Source: Casuarina equisetifolia
Taxonomy: Eukaryota; Streptophyta; Magnoliopsida; Fagales; Casuarinaceae
Assembly: GCA_028551475.1 (NCBI GenBank)
Contig: CM052355.1
Coordinates: 17,133,543-17,197,542 of the forward strand
Direction of reading: 5' to 3'
DNA length: 64,000 nt
Shown here: one piece after another, positions 50,019 to 63,100 of the stretch
Layout of the letters: each line of letters opens with the position of its first letter
Numbering within the stretch: position 1 is the stretch's first letter
Notes under the pieces: generated by a model
What the model was told of the DNA's origin: nothing
Database searches by the model: none
What the model saw: only the letters and a program-made list of their open reading frames with translations
Made by a program: the position numbers and the translations under genes

Positions 50019-53000
50019 GACAGACACGACGTCAACGTCAAAATTCCGCCACTTCGGGCGAAACGGCAACTCCGGGACCAAAGACGACAAAGATCATCAA
50101 AGTTCCCGTCAGATCCTATGGCGCTTCGAAATCCTCGACCCAGACAGCGATCTCGTCGGCCACTGGAACCACGTTTTCCTTGTCACCTGCCTCATCGCGC
50201 TCTTCGTCGATCCGCTCTACTTCTACCTACCCTCGGTCGGTGGCCCCGCCTGCCTCAGCACTGACAACGGGTTGGGGATTGTTGTCACGTTCTTCCGCAC
50301 CGTCACCGATCTTTTCTACTTGTTGCATATGATCTTGAAGTTCCGGACCGCCTTTGTTGCGCCCACGTCCAGGATTTTCGGGCGGGGCGAGCTGGTTACG
50401 GACCCTAAGGAGATCGCTATTCGATACTTGAAGTCGGATTTCATTATCGACTTTGCTGCGATGCTTCCTGTACCGCAGGCATGTCCTAGCTTCATACTTC
50501 CTCCTGTAAAAAACAATTCTCATGCTGGAAAGTATAGATATGTCTGTCTGGTAAATGTTCAGTTGTGTTGCACATAAACCACAAGTCGAATTCTTATTTT
50601 CTTTAGGTTGTTAACAATATAGTTTCAAATGCGACGAAATTTTCTATGTTGAATGATTAATACTAGTTTGCTGCAAATGAGTAAGGGGTACAACATTGTT
50701 GGGAGTGCTCATCTCTTGAACAAGAAGAGGTATCAAAACAGAGAGTTCAGAAGGAAAAATAATGAACTCACAGGCTATTATCACTTGTTTTATGTCTCCA
50801 TTTATGTAACAAAATCATACAGACTTACTGTGATTTATGAAAAACAATCACAGTATAGGAAGAATTTTACTTGCGTAAACATGCATGAAAACAAAAATCT
50901 GTGCCATATTGTTCTAGAATTTTGAATGATAGTATGAATATGTTATCAGATGTTTAATCAGGCAGGATTTGATTGCCCTGGCATGTAATGCATGACTAGA
51001 TTCTTTTGTCCAGTTATTGGGAGTGGAGGATTTTGTAACCTTTTCCCTGGCAGATTGTCATCTGGTTTATAATTCCAGCAACAAGAAACTCCAGAGCTGA
51101 TCATGCCAACAGCACTCTGGTTCTTTTTGTTCTTATACAATACGTTCCAAGGCTGTTTCTCATCTTCCCTCTGAATCAGCGTATTATAAAAACTACAGGA
51201 GTTGTTGCCAAGACTGCATGGGCAGGAGCTGCATACAACCTCCTTCTTTACATACTAGCCAGTCATGTAAGTGTGCACGTTTTCTATATATGCTTGCTAT
51301 CTGCTCTCCTTTTACTAGGGAAAATCAACAACTCTTTCCGAATAATGATTAAACAATTAATTTTTCCATTTTCCATCGACTTAGCCTTTTGAAAATCTGA
51401 TTTTACTTTACCCCCCCATCAGTAGTGAGAAAAATTAAAAGTTGTCTGAGTACAGTGCTTATGGGGATGTTTATGCTAGAGTAATGCTAAATGAATAAAT
51501 GTAATGTTTTTTTTTTTTCCTTTTTTGTGGATTAAACTTTTAAGACAAGTACTGACTCATCATTGTCATCATCTTAATCACTATTGTGTAGGTATTAGGA
51601 GCTGTCTGGTATCTATCGTCCGTAAGCCGGCAGTTTACCTGCTGGAAAGCCGAGTGTGCGAAGGAAAACGCTGCACGAGTTCTCTCTTGCGTTCCGAGTT
51701 ATCTAGATTGTACTAGTTTGGAAAAAGCTGACCGACAAAATTGGCTGAACTTCACTAGCGTTCTTGCCAATTGTGATGCAAACAACGAGGATATCAGTTT
51801 TAGGTTTGGAATATTTGCAGATGCTTTTACTAACGGTGTCGCTTCCTCACGTTTCGTCGAGAAGTACTTATATTGTCTTTGGTGGGGTTTAAGAAATCTA
51901 AGGTATGATGTCTATACGGCAGGTTTGGTAATTAGCACAAGCGATATTGATAGTTGAAAAAGTTTTTATTTTTTTGTTATTTATTTCGGGTTATTTAGTT
52001 CATCTCAGGATTTCTCAGGGTTATCAGTTCCTCCCATTTAAAAAAGAAAAGAAAACAAAAAAAGGTTGGCCAGAAAAGGACCTTTGATGTCGTAGTGCCT
52101 GAAAATTTGCTTTCATGTTTGGATGATAACACAGAGCCAATGGCATTTTGCCCTCGGGACAGTTCAATGAAGATACGTCCAAAGGGACCTTGAATGGAAA
52201 GTCAGATTGTACATTTAGAGGCTCTGAAATCCGATTTCCCTCCTTCCATTTCCCCAAGATTGAAAAGCTACCCGTTGTTATGTTAATTTTAGTTATAATG
52301 TATCTGGAAAAGGGGGTTATGCAGGCGATCTTATTCCATTGTGTAGTCGTATAGTCCATGCTGACATACCCTTTTCTCGATGCAGTTCGTATGGACAGAC
52401 TTTGGAGACGACCACATTTCTTGGCGAATCATTATTTTGCATTTTTATATGCATTCTCGGTTTGGTTTTATCCGCATTTTTTATTGGAAACATGCAGGTA
52501 TTTATCCATATGCCACTTCCTTTGAGTGGTAAGCTGTTGCAGATAATGGTGCTAACTTTGAAAGATTTTCTTTTCACTTGTTGAAGACCTATTTGCAATC
52601 GATGACGATAAGACTTGAGGAATGGAGGATTAGGAAAAGGGACACTGAGCAGTGGATGAGGCATCGTCAGTTACCCCCCGATCTGCAAGAACGCGTTCTT
52701 CGGTTTGTTCAATACAAATGGCTCGCCACCAGAGGAGTTAATGAAGAATCTCTATTGCTTTCGTTTCCCTTGGACCTCCGTCGTGAAATTCAACGGCACT
52801 TATCTCTTGCCCTTGTTCGTCGTGTACGTATATCTTCTATTTTCAATTAATGTTCATATGGAAGTAGCATGGATTTTCTCTTTTTAAGCTCACAATCTGC
52901 TAAAACATCCCGTTAATACGATAGGATTTAGAAGGTCGACAAGCATTTGAATTCTTATTCTTGCATTACTTCTTAGTTCTACGAACGTCCTTTTCAATTA

Positions 53001-53785
53001 TGCAGGTCCCATTCTTCTCACAAATGGATGACCAACTTCTTGATGCCATATGTGAACGCCTAGTCTCATGCTTGAGTACACAAGGCACGTACATTGTGCG
53101 AGAGGGTGATCCAGTAAATGACATGCTGTTTATCATTAGAGGACAACTGGAGAGCTCGACGACTAATGGAGGAAGGTCCGGTTTCTTCAACTCCATCACT
53201 CTTAGACCTGGTGACTTCTGCGGTGAGGAGCTCCTGACATGGGCCTTAATGCCAACCTCCACCCTAAACCTTCCTTCTTCAACCCGGTCCGTCAGAGCCC
53301 TTACCGAAGTTGAAGCTTTCGCACTTCAAGCTGAGGATCTTAAATTTGTTTCTGGTCAATTCAAGCGCCTCCACAGCAAGAAACTACAGCACGCATTCAG
53401 GTACTATTCCCATCAATGGAGGACGTGGGGTGCTTGCTTTATACAAGCTGCTTGGAGAAGATATTGGAAGAAGAAGCTGGTAAAGGACTTGACTGGGCAA
53501 GAGGGATTCTACAACATGTCAATCCCTTACCTGGATACCGATTACTATGAGGAGATGGAAGATGGGAATTTTAAGTATGAGAGTAGTGACAGATTATCAT
53601 TGGATATTAACAACAATTCCCAGCAACTTGGGGCCACAATACTAGCCTCTAAGTTTGCCGCAAATACAAGAAGAGGGGCTAACCAAAAAATTCTGGTGGG
53701 GGATCCTGATTCTACCACCTTAAAGATGCCCCAGTTGTTTAAGCCAGATGAACCTGATTTCTCTGTAGATCAAGAGGATGTTTAG
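50011..53785 (+). CDS. CNGC18: Cyclic nucleotide-gated ion channel, CNGC18-like
   Basis: Plasma-membrane Ca2+-permeable cation channel of 706 residues, the length I recall for Arabidopsis CNGC18 (pollen tube tip growth). Six exons in phase: 50011-50478, 51054-51266, 51592-51902, 52386-52497, 52587-52823, 53006-53785. Features: LWRFEILDPDSDLVGHWNHVFL before S1; RTAFVAPTSRIFGRGELV; S4-S5 segment RLFLIFPLNQRIIKTTG; pore helix/filter YCLWWGLRNLSSYGQ (about 322-336); C-linker WMRHRQLPPDLQERV; and a CNBD with phosphate-binding cassette PGDFCGEELLTWAL (about 514). An IQ calmodulin site (FIQAAWRRYWKKKL, about 590) and the group III C-terminus LKMPQLFKPDEPDFS follow. Intron 1 uses a GC donor (CAG|GCATGT), required to keep PQ|IVIW. 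An overlapping uORF precedes the start. No inactivating change was seen. Confidence 0.94.
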
Positions 53786-54400
53786 TTAGTAACAGAACTT
53801 ATCAAAAAATTCAACAAATGAGCCAACGAAAAATAGCTAGGAATTTTATGAAACTTGTGTAAACCACACCTGTAGACTAGAAAGAGCATATTGTTATGTT
53901 TCTTCAGTTACTTTATGCACCTGCATATCTTAAATACTACGTCAATTTCATTTTAGAAGCTTGAAGGGGAAAGCAGGCCATTTCTCCTCGAGTCTTTGCT
54001 CATGAGAAGTTGGGATAGGTTACTATTTATAATGTGATAGCTTAAAGATGTGCAAAGTTGTCCAAGCATCAATACAAACGATAAAAATGGAGTCGTGTGA
54101 ATCGGAGAGGAAGAAAAAGAGATTGATGGAATAGAATTGCAGGAATAATGTAGGGCAAAGAGACCTATTTTGTGGACAAAAAAAATAAAAAATAATGGAG
54201 CAAAGAGACGAACACATGAAAATTAAAACATTTATGTTGTATAATTTTTATCCTCTTATACAATTGAATAAGTTGGATCTTTATATAGACTATGTGTATT
54301 GATGAATAGATTAGAAGGTTGTTGTTTCCTTCTATATCTTTTCGAGGATCATGCTACAAGCTAGGCAGAGGGGCAACTAGCTTTTTGATTATGCAAATGA
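53786..54400. other. 3' flank of CNGC18
   Basis: Probable 3' UTR followed by AT-rich DNA leading into Copia debris. No gene was seen. Confidence 0.5.
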
Positions 54401-57400
54401 GTGTAGGCTACTCTTGTGATGTTTTATGGGATAAGTGTAGGGGCGTCCGAATTATCCACTTGGGAAGATGCAATGAGCAATGATGACTTTTGGAAAACTG
54501 TGACTTGATAACATCCCTTACAAGTTGATGGTGCAAAATAAATAATAAGCTTGGATTGAAAAAGTCAAAATCTAGCAATGGATAAACACTTGTGAATGTT
54601 GGTGGGCTGAACGACGGAACATATAAAGTGAATATGGGGCTATCAATGAACAATGTGTTCACAAATAAAGTAAAAACTAATTTTAACATGTTTCATTTAA
54701 GTGTGAAAGACAAGGTTGGCTGTCTAATAAATAACATTTATGTTATCACAGTAAAGGTTTGGTGGTTGAGAAGGGCAAGCATGAAGATCTTAAAGAGGAG
54801 ACTTGATTCACATGAGTTCACATGTGGTGCTTGCTAAGTACGTATATTTAGCCTCGTGCTAATGTGAGTAATGGTACATTGTTTGTGGGAACTCCAACAT
54901 ATCATATGAGATTCCGCATAGATGTGAAACCTCCCGCCAAATGACCATTATTATCGTCCCCAACCTAGCTAGCATACAAGAAGGCATGGGGATCCATTGT
55001 GGGACTACATGTGAGAAGGATGCCACGACATGACATGTCTATGAGAAATCAAACATCCTTTTATGTGTAGTCTAAACCTCAATTCCAAAGAAATGGTGGA
55101 ATGACCTCAAATGTTTGATGCCAAACTTGTTTGAGAGGGGACATAAGAGCCGAGATGGGAGTGTTCGGAAAGTCATTAGAATGATATTGTTGACATAAAC
55201 CAATAGATAGATGTTGTACTTTTTAGCATGGAGTATGAATAACAATGAGTCTATCTAGGAGATGACGAAGCTAGTCCCAGTGAGGTAAGAACCAAGACTC
55301 TGAAATTAGGCATGGAAAGGCTTACTTAAGGCCAGAGAGGATGTGGTAGAGGCGACACATATGATGAAGTCAATTGAGATCAACAAGTCCAAGCGGCTAA
55401 ACCATGAAATAAAATCCTTGAAAAATAAATTCTCGACAGCTAGTTGTCAAAGTGATCACCCATACAAGTGGACCCAAGCAAGAACAATTGGAACAGTAAC
55501 AATTTTTACAATTGGACTACGTCTCTTGTGATAATCAACGTTATGTTGTTGATGCTAACCTTTAGTGATAAGATGAGTTTTTTATATTTTCAAAGATCTA
55601 TTGGATTAAAGTTTAATCTTGGATATCCATTTATCACCAGTGGGGAGTATTTGGAAAGGTACGGGAACAAGCTACTACGTTTGATTCTACAAAAGGGCAT
55701 TATATATTTGTACATATAGATCATCAATAAGGATCCTTGGAAACTTGGAAGAAACGTGTTGGCTCCAAATATGAATAGGTTGTTGATGGAGTAAAAGCAT
55801 ATTGTCTTGTAAGTGTCGGACAAAAATTGTGTTAGGATGCTCCTATACTACTATTGTACTAAAACAATCGATTGTCAGTGAGACACATATCATATTTCTT
55901 AAACATGCTTAACAACAGTACTTGCAGGCATTTTGGCCACTTAGCACATATACCAACCACCAAATTCAACAAAATGGAGTTATGTTTGCGAAACTATTGG
56001 TGGGTAGTCAAAGAATGGCGTTTGGCAAGGGAGACAGAAGCCTCAACAAAGGAAGGTGGGACTAAAGATGGAGGCAATGGTACTTAAGAAGTCAATGGAG
56101 AGGATGGTCTCAAAGGGAGGTCGAAAGCCCATGTCAAAGCCAATGGTGGTGGACTAGAAGAGTCACATAAAAAGAATGAGTGACGGACTAGCAATGTGAC
56201 TTATGAAGGAATGCACAAAGTTCCTATAGAGATAGGAATTGGGGAAGACTGAAGCACAACATTGGGAAAATAAGTTTTATTAAACTGAACACCAATAGCT
56301 ATGTAGAATCTAAGATGCTATGGTAGGTAATCGCAATGGCATTTATGACATAATGGATATCCCGAAAAGACACAATATTGAAACAAGGAGCCAATTTTTG
56401 AGGGGCGTGTGGTCACATATAGATTAGTCAAAAGAGCATGGAATGAGCTAGACACAAATTCTGCAATATCGTTACACTGGACAGCCTTAGTCCTACAAGA
56501 TAAAACTATGCAAAGTTGTATAAGTCATCAATAAATAAATATGATTTTTATTGCCACTAGATGAGGTTACTGTTAGGCTTGGTAAGGTGTGTATGTACGT
56601 GCATGTTTCTCACTAATAACGATTACTTTGGTGTAGTGATAACAATTAAGGTTCCTAACAATCAAAAGGAAAATTTTCTACTTGTCAATGTGAATTAACT
56701 GAAAAGTAAAGTAGATTTAGAGTAAGTTGTGAAATGAAAACAATTATAACTCTTACTAAGATGACCTGCCATATAATGGGGGAATAAAAAGGTAGTGAAT
56801 GGAGTGTTTGTGAACTTTAGTAGACAAAGCGAAACAGGGAAGTAGCATGGCCTAAATTGTGATACCAAATAGTCAGTGGATTAGGAAGTAGCAAGTTGAT
56901 GAAAACGACGAAGAACCCAATTGCATGAAAAAGCAACTCTTCATGAAAATATTTACTGTAAAAAACATAAAGTTATAATTATTGTCACAAGTAAATTGCA
57001 AATAAGAAAATAAATCTTTTTGTAATGGATAGAAAAACCAAGACATTTGAAAATGTAATTGGAACTAAGATTGAGACTTGAGGTCACCTATGTAGGTGAC
57101 GGGAAACGCCATCACCCACAAATCAAACTTGCTGTGAACCCTTGTACGAGTGCAAGGAAAATAGAGTGGCCACACTATTAGTGAAATGGGTGGGTATCCT
57201 CGAAGTCCAAGAACCATCTGGCTCGGAGGTAGTGGCGGGAGGGTGGTATAATGGGCATGTAAAGGCAGAAAGCTTTATACAAATTGGGTGTCGTAGTGCT
57301 CCTTACAAATGATGACATGATGACTTGGGGTAGAGGCAATATATGGTAGAGTGGGGATGATGACTCTGACAGCGGGGTCCAAAGTTGGAGCAAAGTATTT

Positions 57401-58026
57401 CAGGTGTGATGAGGTTGGGAGAATCAGGCTTTGTTGCTATAATGTGGGAGAAAGGGGTTAGGCCTAGGTAATATGTTGGGTTGGGTTTGGGCATCATAGC
57501 TGGGTGTTATGGGAAGGTGGACGAAAAGTAGGTTGGAGGGACGGCTGCAGTTGAGGTTGAAAAGCAGCTAGAGGAGGTAGAGGCCGGAATCATGGGAAGG
57601 AAGGTCGATTCTAGCTTCATGAGAAAGCAGGAATTCATGAAACTCTTGTAGGTTAAAGGTCGATTTCAATTAAAGAATATGGCAACATCAAGGGAGAATA
57701 CTCAAGTTCGAGTCCTCTAAACAAATGAGTATATGCTCCTGATGGAAGACTTGCTCTTTGATTGTAGCTAGTTGGTCAACAACAATATTTGATGGTTGAA
57801 AGAACTCCACAACGCTTTGGTTTCCCTTGTTTAGGGATTGGAGCTGAAGCTTGAATGAAGTGGCATAGGCAAAACACTGGTTCTGGATGGTGCCAACATT
57901 GCTGCTGCGTCCCCAGCTCACTCCCATTCGTCGCTTATGGCCATTAGCAGCATGGTCCAGCTCCAGTTCAAGCAAGGAAGAATCAACCGGTTCATTTCCC
58001 ACTTTGACTACCGTCAGACCATCCAT
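54400..58026 (-). mobile_element. Second decayed Copia-type element, no LTRs identified
   Basis: On the minus strand: gag-like KLQLQSLNKGNQSVVEFFQ (57688-57950); integrase core KAVQCND.AEFVSSSFHALLTNL (about 56425-56500); RT with DSLLFILH..YNIYLLVYVNNIIL (about 55160-55240). The catalytic YVDD is changed to YVNN at 55183-55197. Stops and frameshifts occur throughout. I looked for matching flanks near 54000-54300 and 58030-58300 and found none, so the ends are approximate. It has the same orientation as the element at 44055-49413 but differs in sequence. Confidence 0.75.
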
Positions 58027-60122
58027 TAGGTGTAAGAATAGTCGTACCTTTACAAGTGGCTAAAGAATCTTTAAACCAACTTTTGCAAGTGGATGCTCAC
58101 AAGATGAACCTCTAATGCAGTCGCATTTTCCGTATGGCCGAATGCCTATAAAACGTAATTGATAAGCGGGTTTGTGTACATGAAATCTGAGTCTGCTCTT
58201 TTGTCTAAAGCCATTTTCTTCAATCAAATTCTGTTTTTCTTCTACTGAGAGGAAGAAATATTCTAGAGCTCTGGAAGTAAGAGTGCATCACCAAATGGGA
58301 GTTATTTTTTTTTAAAAAAAAATTAGGATTTCTAATGATTTTTTTTTTTTTCTTTGGTCGATCAAAGTGTAGACAAATGGAAAGTTGGATCGTCTTATCG
58401 ACAACAAGCACGGAGAAAATAGTGTTTCCCACCAAAAAGCATGCGGGTTCTGTCCTTATCACCTCCAACTCAGCAGTGTCTGCCCTGCAAGTTGCCAATT
58501 TGCAAGACAAAAGTTTCTGTCCTTCACCTAACGTGTCTTTTCTTCTGAAAAGGACAACCGGCTCTTACTTTGGTTGCCTTGAAAATGACATATCCATCAC
58601 GAATCTAATGAACAGAATCCATGCTTCGACAGATGTGGAGTTTTGATTTTTCTCCGTCTTTCATTTTCAAAGTTGGGCAACGGCGCAGGTTGCTGAAGTA
58701 CGAACCAATAAAAAGAAAGTGAATTGATCAAATCAACCAGTCCAGACAAACAAGCCAACTAGGCCTTCACTAATTTTCTTACCTTGACGTCATTCGAAGA
58801 AATAGCAAGAAAATAACAAGCCAAGAACTGTAATGGTAAGAAAATAACAGCCAAGAACTGCAATGGTAAGAAAATAACAATCCAAGAACTGCAGTTTTCT
58901 CCCGTCAGTCTGACTCTATTCATTGTATTAGATGAGCTTATGGCGAATAAGGCCATATTGGGCGCCTACAAAGAAAGCCTGCATCAATTTATTCCGTGAT
59001 GAGACGGATGGTTATCTTCTTATCCTGGAATGGATTGGCTCTGAAAGCACCAAGCATTAATGTTTATATTGGAAGCATTATCTGTCCGTATGCACGTGTT
59101 GAAGACGTTCATAAACCAAAAATCAGCAAGTTAGGAAAGCCTGCTGTGGGTTCCACATCAATAGTTCGCAACTGTTGTTTTGCCTTCTAGTCACCATCGT
59201 TATCCCGACGATACATGAGTAAGGAAGATTTTCTACGCATTATTTATTTGAAACTCTTTTTGCAGTGGTTGCTCAGCTGTCACATCGTACTCTCTACTCG
59301 ATCGTTGCCAAATAATCCTGCTGATGATAGCAATGATGTCTAATAAACTCACTAGTTTGGTTCACTGAAACAATTGGGTGCTTGAGCACGATAGTCTTCA
59401 CTGAATCAGAAGACTATTATCACAACAAAGAGCAGGAACCGGATAATGTATTAACAAATTCGTAGATTCAAACCCAACAAATATGCATCTCATCCTCATG
59501 TGTACAAGAAGAATTTACTCTTACAAATTCTCTTTGGTGGCTCTTTTAACTTGCACGCAAACCAAAACACCTCTAGAAGGTTTCTCAACACCCAAACAAA
59601 CAAGAGATAAGGACTTCTATAGAACACATAAGGAAAAAAACGAATTCACTATTTGCGAGTTGAAAATGGATAAGAGTTGTCGAGCCTCTGATAAGCCGCC
59701 TTGATAACCCGTGATATTGGGTTTACTCAATTATCCTAATAAATTAAATAAATTGATTCAAAGGTCCAGGATGTCCAGGGGACGCAAATGGAAATCACGA
59801 CTACGGGGGGCGAACATTTCCACCAGATTAGCCTTCTATGTCAAGTTCTTAAACGCTCTTGAATTTTCAGGTTGTCAACTCTTCATGTCATGTTATGTAA
59901 ATGCCACGTATTTTTCAGTTGTGCAACATATCCACGGATTTCTCGTACAAGCGTCAGCTTTTACCACAGATAAGTACCAACCAGTCGCGAAGTGTGGCAA
60001 GCAGTTGTGCTCTGTATGTGCTTGGTGTGAGAGGGTGGGCATCGGAATTACCAGAGGTGGTGACGTGATTGAGGGAAGGCAGCAACAGAGTTCTTGGAAA
60101 ACTTCAGACATTTCTGCACCTC
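58027..60122. other. Intergenic region upstream of the aldehyde dehydrogenase
   Basis: Contains a triplicated 30/31-bp repeat (58807-58898) and homopolymer runs. Open frames at 58335-58646 and 59711-60217 show no recognised domain; the second overlaps the 5' UTR and first exon of the dehydrogenase in another frame. The last 200 or so bases are probably promoter and leader. Confidence 0.5.
58807..58898. repeat. Three tandem copies of a 30/31-bp unit
   Basis: AAGAAAATAACA..CCAAGAACTG units at 58807-58837, 58838-58867 and 58868-58898, differing by a few bases. On the minus strand they give a repetitive open frame that is unlikely to be coding. Confidence 0.9.
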
Positions 60123-63100
60123 ATGGCCTTACGAAAGCTCTCCTCTCTGCTTTCTGTTTCTTCTTCTTCTTCTTCTTCTACTACTACTACTTCTGCTGCT
60201 TTGCGTTCTTTGGGTAACCCCACTTTCTCTCGGTAAAAACTATGAACATGTTTAACTATGTAAATATGCACTTAGTGAGATCCAGATATTTTTGTTATGA
60301 TTATTTTTTTTTTTTTTGGGAATTGGATCTTGTCATGAGCCATGCCAGTGATAAACTCAGAGCACACTCATTCACATGTTATGATCTCATGGTGAATCAT
60401 GACAGATCTTGCTGCATGTTCGAGGTGAATAACTGACTTGTTCATTTTTTTTTTTTTGGAGAATCCTTCCTGATTTTCTCTTATTATATTCCATAGCGAC
60501 AAGTTTTGTGGGTTTGAGTGGGATATGTTAGAGGTCCTATTCATTTTTTTGGGTGAAGCGTTTCGGCATCAAGAATCAGATAAATGATATGATCATTTAC
60601 GTCTCGGTCCAATGAATGGCAAGAAGTGTTTCAGTGTCGCTAGCCACTGGTTTTAAAAGTTTATGTCAATGTCAACTCAAGAGAAAGGTCTAGACTCCAG
60701 ATAGATTAATGAAGGAATGGAAATTGCATGGTGCTCTCAACTTGTGAATCACATGTGTCCTTTTTGTTTTTGTTTTTGTTTTTGTTTTTATTTTTCTGGC
60801 ACATAATTTGTTAAAATTGTGATAGACCCATCCCAACCCGAAGATCGCCTTAATCCATCTTGCGAGTTTAAAAGATGGATCAAGTCCACTATTTGGGCAC
60901 CAGTTAGGCTCTGGATGGCAAATGGCTTGAAGGTCCAAGATTTGCACTCTCACTTGGAACGATTATTGTTACGAATATACTCTAATATCGGTGTCCAGCA
61001 GAGAATTTATGCCATTCATAACATATTCTTTTTTCCGATTGCTAGTTCTGTAATTATTTCCAGTAGCAATGCTCTCAAACTCCTCACATATATCCATTAC
61101 GATTTTCTGCTCATAAATCCTTGGCCGAAGTGTCAGGCTATTCAACCTCTCCCATTTACATTCTCAATGCATTATGACTAACAACAGAATATCGCATTAA
61201 TAGGTTGACTAAAGTACGTGAACTTGCAGGTTCTTATTTTGGCAGGGGGAGAGGCATTAATAGGTTTAGTACCTCTAGTGCTTTGGAGGAACCAATAACT
61301 CCACCTGTTCAAGTAGATCTAACGCAACTTCTCATAAACGGACAGTTTGTTGATGCGGCTTCAGGTTTGTCTCATTCTAAGGTTTCAATTTTTAGGAGCA
61401 TAAGTTTATCATGGAACTTCGGTACATCTTGTTAACATTCTATTCTTTATTGAGAAGCTGTGCCACAAAAAATTAAATGGGAGAACTTTTCTGGCTTTAG
61501 GAAAAACATTTCCAACCCTGGATCCCAGGACTGGACAGGTGATTGCCCATGTTTCTGAAGGTGACAGTGAAGATGTAAATCTTGCTGTCTCGGCGGCTCG
61601 CAAGGCATTTGATGAGGGACCATGGCCAAAGATGTCGCCTTATGTAAGCTTATGCATTTCATTTTCCTTTCTCCTTGTCATATTTACAACATTTGTGATC
61701 CTCCAACAAATCTTTACTCGTACGTGCATTTTGGGAAGGCCAAGGTTCTGATGAGATTTCATTTCCTAACTCATGTCCAGGAAAGATCATGCATACTACT
61801 TCGCTTTGCTGATTTACTGGAAAAGCACAGTGATGAAGTTGCGGCACTTGAAACTTGGGATAATGGGAAGCCTTATGAACAGTCAGCAAATGTTGAAATA
61901 CCAATGGTCATACGTTTGTTTCGATATTATGCTGGTATGTAGCCAGATGAATATCTTCAGTTCTCTTGCATCTTCTTGCGTTGGTGGGTTGCCCTTCATG
62001 ACTTTACTCTCTGTACTCTTCAGGTTGGGCAGACAAGATTCATGGACTCACAGTTCCAGCTGATGGGGCATATCATGTCCAGACCCTACATGAACCCATT
62101 GGTGTTGTCGGGCTGATTGTTCCATGGAATTTTCCTCTTATGATGTATGCTTGGAACGTTGGGCCTTCTTTGGCATGTGGTAACACGGTAATCCTGAAGA
62201 CGGCGGAGCAAACACCATTGTCAGCACTTTACGTGTCAAAGCTATTCCTTGAGGTAGGTTAATGATATGAATTCATCCAAATAGCAAAAGAGTACTTAGG
62301 TCACTGTTGGGTATTTACCCGTTCATCTTGGACTACCCAAATCCATTTTATGGATATAATGACTGCATTTCAACATAATAGTTCATGGTTTACCAGGATA
62401 CATCCTGTTCTATTCTCTGGTTAGATTCTACCATCTAAGTTGACAACGTTTCTTATTTGTTTGAATTCACATTCAGATGTGATTCAAAGGTGTTAATTGA
62501 CTCCATAATTTTCTAAGTGCTATGTTTATAGTCGTAGGTGAACTTCTCTTCCAAGTGGAAATCTTATAATCACGATATGAAATCTCTTGGCTTTGTAATG
62601 ATCTAACAGGCTGGACTTCCTCCTGGTGTTTTGAATGTGATCTCTGGCTTCGGTCCGACTGCTGGTGCGGCTCTTTGCAGTCATATGGATGTTGATAAGG
62701 TATTTAGTATTTTTCAAGTTCCAAACTGTTAAGAGAAGATCTTGCAGTGACAGATTTGGGAGATTTGAATTATGCACATTTCATTCCCGTGTTCGTGTCA
62801 ATATGCTCCATTGTTTCTGTCCAAAACGATCTTATGACGAACCTAACGCTGTGAGGTGCCCTCTTTGCAGCTCTCTTTCACGGGATCAACCGAAACTGGC
62901 AAGAGAGTACTTGGTCTGGCCTCTAGAAGCAATCTCAAACCAGTGACTTTGGAGCTTGGAGGAAAATCTCCTTTCATTGTGTGTGAGGACGCTGACATTG
63001 ATTTGGCTGTTGAGCTTGCACATTCTGCTGTGTTCTTTAATCAGGTTTGTCCATTCAAATCATACTCATACTGAAAAAGCACATCTTTTGACCTTTCTTG

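Noticed and set aside
58335..58646. 103-codon frame on the plus strand
   Set aside because: Starts in a poly-T tract, no domain recognised, no neighbouring exons.
59711..60217. 168-codon frame ending in aromatic residues
   Set aside because: It overlaps the ALDH leader and first exon; the Phe/Tyr run is the frame-shifted reading of the TCT/ACT repeat that encodes the presequence.
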